NCBI RefSeq assembly: GCF_946227985.1
Contig: NZ_CAMKGL010000005.1
Location: 1 to 64,000, forward strand
Origin: Serratia quinivorans
Lineage (GTDB): Bacteria > Pseudomonadota > Gammaproteobacteria > Enterobacterales > Enterobacteriaceae
DNA: 64,000 bases
Direction: 5' to 3'
Part shown: positions 48,489 to 57,826 of the stretch, piece by piece
How positions within the stretch are numbered: position 1 is the stretch's first letter
Layout: each line of letters starts with the position of its first letter
Translations under genes and position numbers: made by a program
The notes under the pieces: model-generated
Database searches by the model: none
Seen by the model: only the letters and a program-made list of their open reading frames with translations
What the model was told of the DNA's origin: nothing

Positions 48489-49919
48489 ATGCTGATAAAA
48501 CACACCGCCTCAGTACAGTGGCAACTCTGGATTGTGGCATTCGGCTTTTTTATGCAGACGCTGGATACCACCATCGTCAACACCGCCCTGCCGTCGATGG
48601 CCGTCAGCCTGGGGGAGAACCCGTTGCGCATGCAGTCGGTGATCGTCTCCTATGTGCTGACGGTGGCGGTCATGTTGCCTGCCAGCGGCTGGCTGGCGGA
48701 TCGGGTTGGCGTTCAGCGCGTCTTCTTCAGCGCTATCGTGCTGTTCACGCTGGGGTCGATCCTGTGTGCCCGCTCAGAAACGCTGAACGAACTGATCGCC
48801 TCGCGCGTGGTGCAGGGTATCGGCGGTGCAATGATGGTGCCGGTCGGCCGGTTGACGGTGATGAAAATTGTCCCACGCGAACAGTATATGGCGGCGATGA
48901 CCTTCGTCACCCTGCCCGGCCAAATCGGCCCGCTGATGGGGCCAGCGCTGGGTGGTTTTTTGGTGCAGTACGCCAGCTGGCACTGGATTTTCCTGATCAA
49001 TATTCCGGTGGGGATCGCCGGGGCCATCGCCACGCTGCTGCTGATGCCCAACTACCGCATGCAGACCCGGCGCTTCGACATCAGCGGCTTTATCCTGCTG
49101 GCAATCGGTATGGCGACGCTGACGCTGGCGCTTGACGGCCACAAAGGCATGGGGCTGTCCGCTACCGCCATCGCCGGGCTGGTGGTGGCCGGCGTAGCGG
49201 CGCTGGCCGGTTACTGGTGGCATGCTCAGGGCAACAGCCGGGCCCTGTTCTCGCTACGGTTGTTCAAAACCCGGACCTATAAGGTTGGGCTAACGGCCAG
49301 CCTGCTGGGTCGTATCGGCAGCGGCATGCTGCCGTTTATGACGCCGCTGTTTATGCAGGTCGGGATGGGCTTTTCCCCGTTCCACGCCGGGCTGATGATG
49401 ATCCCGATGATCATCGGCAGCATGGGGATGAAACGCATCGTGGTGCGGGTGGTAAACCGTTTCGGTTACCGCAACGTGCTGGTGGCCGCAACGCTGATGC
49501 TGGCGCTGATCAGCCTGAGCTTCCCGCTGGTCGCCATGCTCGGCTGGATCTGGCTGCTGCCGGTGGTGCTGTTCTTCCAGGGCATGGTCAACTCGCTGCG
49601 CTTCTCGGCGATGAATACCCTGACGCTGAAAGATTTACCGGACCGGCTGGCCAGCAGCGGCAACAGCCTGCTGTCAATGGTGATGCAACTGTCGATGAGC
49701 CTCGGCGTCAGCATCGCCGGTATTCTGATCGGCAGCTTCGCCCATCACCAGGTGGTCACCGACAGCCCGGCTATCCACAGCGCGTTTATTTACAGCTACT
49801 GCTGCATGGCGTTAATCATCGCCCTGCCCGCGCTGGCCTTTGCCCGCGTCCCGGCCGATACCACCACTAACCGTACGCTGACCAAAGAGCCGGGCACCGG
49901 CTCCACGAGGTTGCAATAA
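48489..49919 (+). CDS. mdtD: MFS transporter MdtD
   Basis: This 14-helix DHA2-type major facilitator protein of 476 residues carries motif [21 protein letters not shown] at its start, [11 protein letters not shown] (motif A), and [23 protein letters not shown] (motif C region). It lies inside the mdt-bae operon, but in E. coli it is not needed for MdtABC drug efflux; an iron-citrate export role has been proposed for E. coli MdtD (IceT), recalled from literature. It overlaps the baeS start by one base. The preceding TTG codon is unlikely to be used. Confidence 0.94.
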   Translation: MLIKHTASVQWQLWIVAFGFFMQTLDTTIVNTALPSMAVSLGENPLRMQSVIVSYVLTVAVMLPASGWLADRVGVQRVFFSAIVLFTLGSILCARSETLNELIASRVVQGIGGAMMVPVGRLTVMKIVPREQYMAAMTFVTLPGQIGPLMGPALGGFLVQYASWHWIFLINIPVGIAGAIATLLLMPNYRMQTRRFDISGFILLAIGMATLTLALDGHKGMGLSATAIAGLVVAGVAALAGYWWHAQGNSRALFSLRLFKTRTYKVGLTASLLGRIGSGMLPFMTPLFMQVGMGFSPFHAGLMMIPMIIGSMGMKRIVVRVVNRFGYRNVLVAATLMLALISLSFPLVAMLGWIWLLPVVLFFQGMVNSLRFSAMNTLTLKDLPDRLASSGNSLLSMVMQLSMSLGVSIAGILIGSFAHHQVVTDSPAIHSAFIYSYCCMALIIALPALAFARVPADTTTNRTLTKEPGTGSTRLQ

Positions 49920-51301
49920 TGAAAATAGGCATTACCGGTAAACTGTTCATGGCGATTTTCGCCACCTGCATGCTGGTGTTAATCACCATGCACTGGGGTG
50001 TGCGTGTCAGCTTCGAGCGCGGGTTTATCGACTACATCAAGAACAGTAACGAGCAGCGCATCAACATGCTGAGTGAAGCGCTTGAAGAACAGTACAGCCG
50101 CCACGGCAACTGGATCTTCCTGCGCAATAACGACCAGGTGATTTATCAGATCATGCGTTCGTTCGAACAAAACAGCGGCAGCAGCCATAATCTGCCGCCC
50201 AAGGGCTGGCGTACCCAGTTCTGGGTGGTCGACAGCCAGTTTAACCGGCTGGTGGGGCATTCCGGCCCGCTGCCAAAGGAAGGCCCGCGTCATCCCATCC
50301 GCTACAACAATGAAATTGTCGGCTGGGTGATCACCACCCCGGTTGAGAGATTGACGCGCAATACCGACATCAACTTCGACCAACAGCAAAGACGCACCAG
50401 TTGGATGATTGTCGCCCTCTCTACCCTGTTGGCAGCAGCGGTGACCTGGCTGATGTCGCGCGGATTACTGGCACCGGTCAAACGCCTGGTAGCAGGTACC
50501 CATCGGCTGGCGGCGGGGGATTTCAGCACCCGTGTGGTGGTCAGTAGCCAGGATGAACTGGGCCGGCTGGCGCAGGACTTTAACCAACTCGCCACCTCAC
50601 TGGAAAAAAATGAACAGATGCGGCGCGCCGTGATGGCCGACGTCTCGCACGAATTACGTACCCCGCTGGCGGTGTTGCGCGGCGAACTTGAAGCCTTGCA
50701 AGACGGCGTGCGCCAACCCACCCCGGCCTCGCTCAGCTCATTGCTGGCGGAGGTCACCACCCTGACCAAGCTGGTGGACGACCTGCACCAGCTGTCGTTA
50801 TCCGATCTCGGCGCGCTCGCCTACCGTAAATCACCGGTCGATTGCGTGCACCTGCTGCAAGTTGCGGTCGCCAGCTTCCGCGACCGGTTCCGCGCCAAAG
50901 GGCTGGAAATCGTGACCCTGTTGCCTGAAAAGGCACCGCTGTTTGGCGATCCAGACAGGCTTAATCAGCTGTTTAACAACCTGCTGGAGAACAGTCTGCG
51001 TTATACCGACGCCGGCGGAAAGCTGGAAATCGGTGCAGAGCCGTTGCCGGGGAGCCTGCGGATTTACTGGCAGGACAGCGCGCCGGGCGTCAATGACGAG
51101 CAACTGGCGCGCATTTTCGAACGCTTCTACCGTACCGAAGGTTCGCGTAATCGTGCCAGCGGGGGCTCCGGACTGGGGCTGTCGATCTGTCAAAACATCG
51201 TGGAAGCCCACAACGGGAAAATCTACGCACAGCACTCGCCTTTGGGCGGCGTGCGGATTACTGTAGAATTCGCCACCCCGGTAATGAATAAGGCGTCATG
51301 A
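49919..51301 (+). CDS. baeS: Envelope-stress sensor histidine kinase BaeS
   Basis: BaeS senses envelope damage by indole, flavonoids and metals and phosphorylates BaeR. The 460 residues have two membrane helices (about 8-30 and 160-182) around a periplasmic sensor, a HAMP linker (about 183-235), a dimerisation/H-box [18 protein letters not shown] with His244, and the ATPase domain with N-box [15 protein letters not shown] and G-box [10 protein letters not shown]. It overlaps mdtD and baeR, so the operon carries its own regulators. Confidence 0.97.
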   Translation: MKIGITGKLFMAIFATCMLVLITMHWGVRVSFERGFIDYIKNSNEQRINMLSEALEEQYSRHGNWIFLRNNDQVIYQIMRSFEQNSGSSHNLPPKGWRTQFWVVDSQFNRLVGHSGPLPKEGPRHPIRYNNEIVGWVITTPVERLTRNTDINFDQQQRRTSWMIVALSTLLAAAVTWLMSRGLLAPVKRLVAGTHRLAAGDFSTRVVVSSQDELGRLAQDFNQLATSLEKNEQMRRAVMADVSHELRTPLAVLRGELEALQDGVRQPTPASLSSLLAEVTTLTKLVDDLHQLSLSDLGALAYRKSPVDCVHLLQVAVASFRDRFRAKGLEIVTLLPEKAPLFGDPDRLNQLFNNLLENSLRYTDAGGKLEIGAEPLPGSLRIYWQDSAPGVNDEQLARIFERFYRTEGSRNRASGGSGLGLSICQNIVEAHNGKIYAQHSPLGGVRITVEFATPVMNKAS

Positions 51302-52017
51302 TGGAAACCCAGAATCAACCGTTGCAAATTATGATTGTTGAAGATGAACCCAAGCTTGGCCAACTGCTGGTGGACTACCTGCAGGCTGCGGGATACGCCA
51401 CGCATTGGCTGACCAATGGCAGCGAGGTGGTGCCGGCGGTACATGCCCATTCCCCTGCCTTGATCCTGCTGGATCTGATGCTGCCGGGCAGCGACGGGTT
51501 GACGGTTTGCCGCGAGTTGCGCCGCTTTACCGATATTCCGGTGGTGATGGTGACGGCAAAAATCGAGGAGATCGATCGCCTGCTGGGGCTGGAGATCGGC
51601 GCAGATGATTACATCTGCAAACCTTACAGCCCGCGTGAAGTGGTCGCCCGGGTGAAAACCATTCTGCGTCGTTGCTACCGCCCGTTGGACAATACGCAGG
51701 AAGAAACCCAGCTTCACATTGATGAACCGCGCTTTCAGGCGAGTTATCAGGGCCAGATGCTGGATCTCACCCCCGCCGAATTCCGCCTGCTGAAAACGCT
51801 GGCCAGCCAGCCGGGCAACGTGTTCTCACGCGAACAACTGCTGAATAATCTGTATGACGACTACCGGGTCGTCACCGACCGTACCATCGACAGCCATATC
51901 AAAAACCTGCGGCGCAAGCTGGAACTGATCGACGGCGAGAAGTCCTTTATCCGTTCGGTGTACGGCGTGGGCTATCGCTGGGAAGCCGAGCCTTGCCGGC
52001 TGGTGAATGGGCTTTAA
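51298..52017 (+). CDS. baeR: Response regulator BaeR
   Basis: BaeR, an OmpR/PhoB-family activator of mdtABCD and other envelope-stress genes, has 239 residues. Its receiver domain (about 10-125) carries the phospho-Asp near residue 59 ([12 protein letters not shown]) and Thr/Lys switch residues in VMVTAKIEE. The C-terminal winged helix (about 140-235) has [32 protein letters not shown] and YGVGYRWE. Two adjacent ATGs overlap the baeS stop. Its last 4 bases overlap the end of convergent vapC. Confidence 0.97.
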   Translation: MMETQNQPLQIMIVEDEPKLGQLLVDYLQAAGYATHWLTNGSEVVPAVHAHSPALILLDLMLPGSDGLTVCRELRRFTDIPVVMVTAKIEEIDRLLGLEIGADDYICKPYSPREVVARVKTILRRCYRPLDNTQEETQLHIDEPRFQASYQGQMLDLTPAEFRLLKTLASQPGNVFSREQLLNNLYDDYRVVTDRTIDSHIKNLRRKLELIDGEKSFIRSVYGVGYRWEAEPCRLVNGL

Positions 52018-52400
52018 GTCCAGTCTTCCACTGCCAGGCCTGGCACCATGGTGAACGCCTTATCGTTAGTCACGATCGTCGCACCGCGGCTCTGCGCGTG
52101 TGCGGCGATAAGCTGATCCAAAGCCCCCATCGCCCGCCCGTTTTTCGTCATCTCCGCCCGCATAGTGCCATAGCAATGCGCGGCTTCACTGTCCCAGGCA
52201 TAGACCGTCACGGAATCAAGGAATGCCGCAACCGTCGCTTTCAGCGTCAGACTCTGCCGTTTGGCGACGCCATAGCGCAATTCAGCCTCGGTAATGCTGG
52301 AAATGCAGACCGCAGAAGGCGGGATCTTTTCCATTAAGCCGAGCAGACGAGGGTGCCGGCGAAAGAGCTGGCTGACCGTATTGGTATCAAACATATACAT
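52014..52400 (-). CDS. vapC: VapC-type PIN-domain ribonuclease toxin
   Basis: The 128-residue PIN protein opens [16 protein letters not shown] with Asp5, has the conserved [11 protein letters not shown]lu, then [11 protein letters not shown] and TIVTNDKAF, completing the four-acid metal site expected for Mg-dependent RNase activity. VapC toxins often cut initiator tRNA in enterobacteria, known for Salmonella and Shigella homologues. It follows vapB by 2 bases. Its stop codon overlaps that of baeR on the other strand, so the module abuts the operon end. It is absent from E. coli at this site. Confidence 0.93.
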   Translation of the reverse strand: MYMFDTNTVSQLFRRHPRLLGLMEKIPPSAVCISSITEAELRYGVAKRQSLTLKATVAAFLDSVTVYAWDSEAAHCYGTMRAEMTKNGRAMGALDQLIAAHAQSRGATIVTNDKAFTMVPGLAVEDWT

Positions 52401-52402
52401 GC

Positions 52403-52666
52403 TTATTCTTCCCCGGCAAAGGGATCGCGGGTGGCCATCCCCTGCTGACGATCCTCCGCGGTCAGGAAGTCCTGCGGTACCTGCGTTTGTGCGATCATTT
52501 GCAGCAGCGGAGCCCAGCTATCAGGTTTCGCCGGATATTTCGATAAAATCACGTTTCCCTCCCGATCGCGGCGGATATACACGCGATCTGTATCGAATTC
52601 GAATTCCACGGGTAATCTCACCGCCTGATTTCTGCCGTTTTTAAACAGCTTCGCGATCCTTTCCAT
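52403..52666 (-). CDS. vapB: VapB-type antitoxin
   Basis: The 87-residue antitoxin opens MERIAKLFKNGRNQAVRLP, an AbrB/MazE-type DNA-binding swapped-hairpin motif, followed by EFEFDTDRVYIRRDREGNV. The variable C-terminal half should wrap VapC. AGGAG lies 7 bases before the ATG at 52666 and only just before the ATG at 52672, so the former is favoured. A perfect 9-bp inverted repeat immediately upstream is a likely VapBC operator. Confidence 0.92.
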   Translation of the reverse strand: MERIAKLFKNGRNQAVRLPVEFEFDTDRVYIRRDREGNVILSKYPAKPDSWAPLLQMIAQTQVPQDFLTAEDRQQGMATRDPFAGEE

Positions 52667-52680
52667 TTTCATCTCCTCTG

Positions 52681-52708
52681 ACAGGCATAGGCCTAAGCAT
52701 ATGCCTGT
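52681..52708 (-). promoter_or_regulatory. Perfect inverted repeat upstream of vapBC (probable operator)
   Basis: ACAGGCATA and TATGCCTGT are separated by 10 bases, immediately upstream of the vapB ribosome-binding site. Autorepression of vapBC by the VapBC complex at such repeats is typical of the family. Confidence 0.7.
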
Positions 52709-52901
52709 TGAGCTTCGATGCCAAGATGCTGTGCTTATTTTTTAACCGCCATTTGCACAGCGGGCCAACCTTAGCGCGTCATCGCCGCCGGTGAAATACT
52801 GCCTTGGCAATAATGCGGCACGCTGCGCAAGCTTTCAGCATCACAATCTGCCATTAGCTACTCGTGCTACAGCACTTTTCGCTGGCTGAAACTCAACGCC
52901 G

Positions 52902-52929
52902 GCGCAAAAAAATCGCCTGTTTTTTGCGC
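52902..52929. other. Perfect AT-rich hairpin in the vapB-yegP spacer
   Basis: GCGCAAAAAA pairs with TTTTTTGCGC around an 8-base loop. It could terminate transcription in either direction, but no gene ends nearby. The rest of 52709-53018 shows no recognised feature apart from the yegP ribosome-binding site. Confidence 0.6.
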
Positions 52930-53018
52930 TATGGTGCGCAAGTCAGGTTTATTAGCCGCCCAATTTCAAGCTATTGGCTACACTTACATCACTTATCGGA
53001 ACCCACAGGAGAGGAACC

Positions 53019-53357
53019 ATGGCAATCGGTCACTATGAGCTGAAAAAAGCAAAAAATGGACAGTACCACTTCAACCTGAAAGCCAGTAATGGCGAAATCA
53101 TTCTGGCCAGTGAGATGTACGCCAGCAAGGCCTCGGCGGAGAATGGCATTGCCTCGGTGCAAACCAATTCCCCCCACGAAGCGCAATATGAACTCAAGCA
53201 CAGCACCAGCAATCAGCCTTACTTTGTGCTGAAGGCCAAAAACCATCAGGTGATCGGCGTCAGCGAAATGTACAGCTCTGAAGCTGCTGCAAAAAACGGC
53301 ATTCAGTCGGTAATCAAAAACGGCCCGAACACCGACGTGCGCGATTTGAGCGCATAA
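53019..53357 (+). CDS. yegP: YegP, tandem DUF1508 protein
   Basis: The 112-residue protein consists of two similar halves: GHYELKKAKNGQYHFNLKA, ILASEMYASKASAENGIASV (about 3-50), and YELKHSTSNQPYFVLKAKN, IGVSEMYSSEAAAKNGIQSV (about 55-100). It matches E. coli YegP, whose structure is known but whose function is not. AGGAGAGG precedes the ATG. Its position ahead of trhP is conserved with E. coli. Confidence 0.94.
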   Translation: MAIGHYELKKAKNGQYHFNLKASNGEIILASEMYASKASAENGIASVQTNSPHEAQYELKHSTSNQPYFVLKAKNHQVIGVSEMYSSEAAAKNGIQSVIKNGPNTDVRDLSA

Positions 53358-53370
53358 CATCATCTGAGCG

Positions 53371-53400
53371 ACGCGCGATGGCCGCCATCGCGCGTTTTTC
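53371..53400 (+). terminator. Rho-independent terminator after yegP
   Basis: ACGCGCGATGG and CCATCGCGCGT form a perfect 11-bp stem around CCG, followed by TTTTTC. Confidence 0.88.
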
Positions 53401-53504
53401 TTATGACCAGGATCAATCTCCCTGTAATAAATCCGGTTACCTGCTGATTTCTTACCGCTCTGCCGCTACAATCCCCCGCTTTTACTGCGCCATTTGGGGC
53501 GCGT

Positions 53505-53631
53505 TATACCCACTGGCTTTCATACGGCAGCTAGGCGGCTAGTTCGTGAGTCTCCAAGAGCTTGGTAAACCAAGTGGCTGGGGTGAACGAATGCAGCCAA
53601 CAACGCTGCAGTTAGAAAGACAGAGGTATAC
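53505..53631. repeat. Full-length ERIC element (127 bp) in the trhP leader
   Basis: It starts TATACCCACTGGCTTTCAT and ends GAAAGACAGAGGTATA. The internal core GTGAGTCTCCAAGAGCTTGG and AAGTGGCTGGGGTGAACG is a diverged ERIC core, and the GCAGCTAGGCGG and AGCCAACAACGCTGC segments match the copy at 997-1121. It ends 27 bases before the trhP start codon. Confidence 0.88.
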
Positions 53632-53658
53632 TGACCTGAAATCAGACCGAGACTCATT

Positions 53659-55011
53659 ATGTTTACACCGGAACTCCTCTCCCCGGCGGGGACGCTGAAA
53701 AACATGCGTTACGCCTTTGCCTATGGCGCGGACGCCGTTTATGCCGGCCAACCGCGTTACAGCCTGCGGGTGCGCAATAACGAATTCAATCACGAGAATC
53801 TGGCGCAGGGGATTAACGAAGCCCACGCGCTGGGGAAAAAATTCTATGTGGTGGTGAATATCGCCCCGCACAACGCCAAGCTGAAAACCTTCCTGCGCGA
53901 TCTTAAACCGGTGATCGACATGGGCCCGGACGCGCTGATCATGTCCGATCCAGGCCTGATCATGATGGTGCGCGACGCCTTCCCGCAGATGGACATTCAT
54001 TTGTCGGTACAGGCGAACGCGGTTAACTGGGCGACGGTGAAATTCTGGCAGCAAATGGGGCTGACGCGAGTGATCCTGTCGCGTGAGCTGTCGCTGGAGG
54101 AGATCGCCGAGATCCGCACCCAGGTACCGGAGATGGAACTGGAAATCTTCGTCCACGGTGCCCTGTGCATGGCCTACTCCGGCCGCTGCCTGTTGTCCGG
54201 TTATATCAACAAACGCGATCCTAATCAGGGCACCTGCACCAACGCCTGCCGCTGGCAGTACAAAGCGGAAGAAGGCAAAGAGGACGAGACCGGCAACATC
54301 GTGCATATGCACGAGCCGATCCCGGTACAGACCATAGAGCCGACGCTGGGCATCGGTGCGCCGACCGACAAAGTGTTTATGCTGTCCGAAGCGCAAAAAC
54401 CGGATGAGTACATGAGCGCCTTTGAAGACGAACACGGCACCTACATCATGAACTCGAAGGATTTACGCGCCATCCAGCATGTGGAACGTCTGACTCAGCT
54501 CGGCGTGCATTCGCTGAAAATCGAAGGCCGTACCAAATCCTTCTACTATTGCGCGCGCACCGCACAAGTCTATCGCCGCGCCATCGACGACGCCGTCGCG
54601 GGCAAGCCATTCGATCCGACCCTGCTCACCACGCTGGAAGGACTGGCCCACCGGGGTTACACCGAAGGCTTCCTGCGTCGCCATGTGCACGAAGCCCAGC
54701 AAAACTACGATTACGGTTCCTCACTGTCTGAACGCCAGCAGTTTGTCGGTGAATTCACCGGCGTCCGCCGTGAAGGTTGGGCAGAAGTGGATGTGAAAAA
54801 CAAGTTCATGGTCGGCGATAGTGTTGAGATGATGACTCCGGGCGGTAACGTCTTGTTTACCCTGGAGAGCATGCAAAATAAGAAAGGTGAAGCGATCGAC
54901 GTGGCACCGGGCAACGGGCATATCGTTTATTTGCCAATTCCGTCAGATATCGATCTCAATTACGCATTGCTGATCCGAAATTTGCCGGATACCAATAGTC
55001 CTGCGGTGTAA
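53659..55011 (+). CDS. trhP: tRNA U34 hydroxylase TrhP (YegQ), peptidase-U32 family
   Basis: TrhP installs 5-hydroxyuridine at wobble position 34 of certain tRNAs using prephenate, per E. coli work. The 450 residues match YegQ, with PELLSPAGTLKNMRYAFAYG at the start, the U32 signature region LEIFVHGALCMAYSGRCLLS, and the cysteines 170, 177, 193 and 197 expected to bind an iron-sulfur cluster. An ERIC element occupies its leader, so its promoter lies upstream of that or inside it. cyaR follows. Confidence 0.95.
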   Translation: MFTPELLSPAGTLKNMRYAFAYGADAVYAGQPRYSLRVRNNEFNHENLAQGINEAHALGKKFYVVVNIAPHNAKLKTFLRDLKPVIDMGPDALIMSDPGLIMMVRDAFPQMDIHLSVQANAVNWATVKFWQQMGLTRVILSRELSLEEIAEIRTQVPEMELEIFVHGALCMAYSGRCLLSGYINKRDPNQGTCTNACRWQYKAEEGKEDETGNIVHMHEPIPVQTIEPTLGIGAPTDKVFMLSEAQKPDEYMSAFEDEHGTYIMNSKDLRAIQHVERLTQLGVHSLKIEGRTKSFYYCARTAQVYRRAIDDAVAGKPFDPTLLTTLEGLAHRGYTEGFLRRHVHEAQQNYDYGSSLSERQQFVGEFTGVRREGWAEVDVKNKFMVGDSVEMMTPGGNVLFTLESMQNKKGEAIDVAPGNGHIVYLPIPSDIDLNYALLIRNLPDTNSPAV

Positions 55012-55050
55012 AAATTCCGCCCGCTATCTTTTAATGCTGGTTTTTGGCAA

Positions 55051-55072
55051 ATATTAGAATTAGATCACATCA
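55051..55072 (+). promoter_or_regulatory. CRP site for cyaR
   Basis: TTAGA-N6-TCACA has a perfect right half and a weak left half. Its centre (55061.5) is 41.5 bases before the predicted start at 55103, the class II activator position. A TAACAT -10 lies at 55091-55096. E. coli CyaR is CRP-dependent. Confidence 0.7.
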
Positions 55073-55102
55073 ATTAGTGCGCAGCTTGGTTAACATCAGG
55101 CT

Positions 55103-55190
55103 GCTTAAAACTAAGAACGAAAAATATTTGCATAGCAATACTAGGAACCACCTCCTTAGCCGGTCCAATCTCCCTTGGACTGGCTTTTTC
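55103..55190 (+). ncRNA. cyaR: Small regulatory RNA CyaR
   Basis: The segment AGGAACCACCTCCTTAGCC (55143-55161) is identical to the seed region of E. coli CyaR, whose anti-Shine-Dalgarno CCUCCUU pairs with target mRNAs such as ompX and luxS with Hfq. It is followed by AATCTCCCTT and a terminator with a long U run. The predicted start GCTTAAAACTAAGAACG resembles the E. coli 5' end, giving about 88 nt. The position directly after trhP (yegQ) is conserved, and a CRP site lies upstream. Confidence 0.93.
55158..55190 (+). terminator. Intrinsic terminator of cyaR
   Basis: AGCCGGTCCAA pairs with TTGGACTGGCT (one G-T pair) around TCTCCC, followed by TTTTTC. Confidence 0.9.
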
Positions 55191-55499
55191 TTTGGTTTCA
55201 GCTCACGATTCCTTATAGCCTCGCTAATATAACGCTCCCTTATTCAAATCGTCATGTTATCCACTTTTAATAATCTGCCGTTCTTCTGATGATATAAAAA
55301 TAATGCGGCAGCAATTAATTAATCCATTAACAATAATCGCTAACTTATCGACCTCGCATATCTCAAACTACGTCAATTATGCAGGAATAATCTCTGCCAG
55401 ACGGCAACCCGCCAGAATTAACTGAATATTCTGATGGATTGCCACTGATGGGTAGTTTATCGTTGCCCACTATCTGTTAACAGCCGGGAGATATTGGGA
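55191..55499. other. AT-rich spacer between cyaR and yegS
   Basis: About 310 bases with no recognisable gene, operator or strong hairpin beyond the yegS ribosome-binding GGGAG. It must hold the yegS promoter. Confidence 0.6.
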
Positions 55500-56417
55500 A
55501 TGCATCCACCAGCACCAGCGCTGCTTATCATCAACGGCAAAGGCGCCGGCAACGAAGAGGTTCGTCTTGCAGTACAGAATCTGCGGGATGAAGGCCAAAC
55601 CCTGCACGTTCGCGTCACCTGGGAGCAGGGAGACGCCGCGCGCTATGCTCAGGAAGCCTGTCGGCTTGGGGTGGCCACGCTGATTGCCGGTGGTGGCGAT
55701 GGCACCATCAATGAGGTGGCAGCTGCATTGGCAGCGTTACCGGCTGACAGCCGGCCGGCATTAGGCATTTTGCCGCTGGGTACTGCCAACGACTTCGCCG
55801 TGGCCTGCAATATCCCGCTGATGCCGGAGCTGGCGCTGCGGTTGGCGGTGAAAGGCCGTGCAGTCCCGATAGACCTGGCGAAAGTTAACGATCATCGCTA
55901 TTTCATCAATATGGCAACCGGCGGTTTTGGCACCCGCATCACCACCGAAACGCCGGAAAAACTGAAGGCCGCGTTGGGCGGCGTGTCCTATTTTATTCAC
56001 GGCTTGCTACGCATGGACACGCTCAAAGCCGATCGCTGCGAGATCCGCGGTCCGGATTTCCATTGGTCCGGTGACGCGTTGGTGATTGGTATCGGTAATG
56101 GCAAGCAGGCCGGAGGCGGACAGCAATTATGTCCGGATGCACTGATCAACGATGGCCTGCTGCAACTACGGCTGTTAATCGCTGACGAACTGTTACCGAC
56201 ACTGATCGCCAGCCTGTTTAACGATGAAGAAAACAAAAACGTGATCGGTGCTGCCCTGCCGTGGCTGGAAATCGATGCGCCCCATGAAATGACCTTTAAT
56301 CTCGACGGCGAACCGCTTAAAGGCAGGCATTTCCGCATTGAAGTGCTGCCGAACGCCATCGAATGCCGCCTGCCCCCCAACTGCGAGCTGCTTGGGCAAA
56401 CCCAGTCTCCCCAATAA
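55500..56417 (+). CDS. yegS: Lipid kinase YegS
   Basis: The 305-residue protein is a diacylglycerol-kinase-fold enzyme. Its GGGDGT nucleotide motif is at residues 64-69 within [18 protein letters not shown], followed by [20 protein letters not shown] and the C-terminal domain with [20 protein letters not shown]. coli YegS phosphorylates phosphatidylglycerol in vitro; the physiological substrate is unsettled. The ATG at 55500 with GGGAG 9 bases upstream is chosen over a TTG at 55494. Confidence 0.93.
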   Translation: MHPPAPALLIINGKGAGNEEVRLAVQNLRDEGQTLHVRVTWEQGDAARYAQEACRLGVATLIAGGGDGTINEVAAALAALPADSRPALGILPLGTANDFAVACNIPLMPELALRLAVKGRAVPIDLAKVNDHRYFINMATGGFGTRITTETPEKLKAALGGVSYFIHGLLRMDTLKADRCEIRGPDFHWSGDALVIGIGNGKQAGGGQQLCPDALINDGLLQLRLLIADELLPTLIASLFNDEENKNVIGAALPWLEIDAPHEMTFNLDGEPLKGRHFRIEVLPNAIECRLPPNCELLGQTQSPQ

Positions 56418-56523
56418 CCCCTTAATCCAGGGCTCGGCCCGTGCGCTGAGCTCCTGTTGATCTTCTGTTCTCTCCCCTCCTATCCGCGACAAAATGTGAT
56501 CTTCTCCGGCAAATCCATTACAT

Positions 56524-56535
56524 CATACTTGTATG
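56524..56535. promoter_or_regulatory. Candidate RspR operator ahead of rspA
   Basis: CATAC-TT-GTATG is a perfect short palindrome continuing as GTATGGTAGT. A related TAGTATGGTGG (61836-61846) precedes rspR, suggesting a shared GntR-family binding motif. This is a two-site comparison only. Confidence 0.4.
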
Positions 56536-56597
56536 GTAGTCTGTTTATGGCGTATTTTTCGTTCATTATGATGACCCGTGGGAACAGGATTAGACGT

Positions 56598-57812
56598 ATG
56601 AAGATTATCAACGCAGAGGTTTTTGTGACCTGCCCTGGCAGGAATTTTGTCACGCTGAAGTTAACCACTGACGAAGGGATTACCGGTATCGGCGATGCCA
56701 CCCTCAATGGCCGCGAGCTGCCGGTAGCCTCCTATTTGAAAGATCACGTTTGCCCGCAGTTGATTGGTCGTGATGCCCACCAGATCGAAGACATCTGGCA
56801 GTTCTTCTATAAAGGTGCTTACTGGCGGCGCGGTCCGGTCACCATGTCAGCTATCTCCGCCGTAGACATGGCGCTATGGGATATCAAGGGCAAAGCCGCC
56901 AACATGCCGCTGTATCAGTTACTGGGCGGCGCATCGCGCACCGGCGTAATGGTTTACTGCCACACCACCGGCCACTCCATCGACGAAGTGCTCGACGACT
57001 ACGCCAAGCATAAAGAGTTGGGCTTTAAAGCCATTCGCGCCCAGTGCGGCGTACCGGGCATGAAAACCACCTACGGCATGGCCAAAGGTAAAGGGCTGGC
57101 TTACGAACCTGCCACCAAGGGCAACTGGCCGGAAGAACAGCTGTGGTCAACGGAAAAATACCTCGATTTCACCCCCAAACTGTTCGAAGCGGTGCGCAAT
57201 CGCTTTGGTTTTGATGAACACTTGCTGCACGACATGCACCACCGGTTGACGCCAATCGAGGCGGCACGCTTCGGTAAAAGCGTTGAGCAGTACCGCCTGT
57301 TCTGGATGGAAGATCCAACGCCTGCGGAGAATCAGGAATGCTTCCGCTTGATCCGCCAGCACACCGTCACGCCGATCGCCGTCGGCGAAGTGTTCAACAG
57401 CATCTGGGACTGCAAACAGCTGATTGAAGAGCAGCTGATCGACTATATCCGCACCACACTGACCCACGCCGGCGGCATTACCGGCATGCGCCGTATCGCC
57501 GATTTTGCTTCGCTGTATCAGGTGCGTACCGGGTCACACGGGCCATCCGATCTGTCGCCAATCTGTATGGCTGCGGCGCTGCACTTTGATCTGTGGGTGC
57601 CGAACTTCGGCGTCCAGGAATACATGGGTTACTCCGAACAAATGCTCGAAGTGTTCCCACATAGCTGGAGCTTTAACGACGGCTATATGCACCCAGGCAA
57701 CAAACCAGGGCTGGGCATTGAGTTCGACGAAAAACTGGCCGCCCGTTATCCGTACGAACCGGCTTATCTGCCGGTCGCGCGCCTGGAGGATGGCACCCTA
57801 TGGAACTGGTAA
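56598..57812 (+). CDS. rspA: RspA, mandelate-racemase/enolase-superfamily sugar-acid dehydratase
   Basis: The 404-residue enzyme is nearly identical to E. coli RspA in length and sequence, opening [20 protein letters not shown]. Metal-binding and catalytic segments visible are [30 protein letters not shown] and [11 protein letters not shown], typical of the D-mannonate dehydratase subgroup, some members of which have low activity. RspA was first tied to homoserine-lactone or starvation signalling. It starts the rspA-rspB-transporter-dehydrogenase operon; the ATG at 56598 has AGGA upstream, and the longer frame is not conserved. Confidence 0.95.
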   Translation: MKIINAEVFVTCPGRNFVTLKLTTDEGITGIGDATLNGRELPVASYLKDHVCPQLIGRDAHQIEDIWQFFYKGAYWRRGPVTMSAISAVDMALWDIKGKAANMPLYQLLGGASRTGVMVYCHTTGHSIDEVLDDYAKHKELGFKAIRAQCGVPGMKTTYGMAKGKGLAYEPATKGNWPEEQLWSTEKYLDFTPKLFEAVRNRFGFDEHLLHDMHHRLTPIEAARFGKSVEQYRLFWMEDPTPAENQECFRLIRQHTVTPIAVGEVFNSIWDCKQLIEEQLIDYIRTTLTHAGGITGMRRIADFASLYQVRTGSHGPSDLSPICMAAALHFDLWVPNFGVQEYMGYSEQMLEVFPHSWSFNDGYMHPGNKPGLGIEFDEKLAARYPYEPAYLPVARLEDGTLWNW

Positions 57813-57826
57813 CAGGAGAAAGCGCC

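Noticed and set aside
55191-55499. Prophage attachment site or remnant next to cyaR, as seen in E. coli
   Set aside because: No phage gene, integrase or duplicated terminator sequence is present; the spacer leads directly to yegS.
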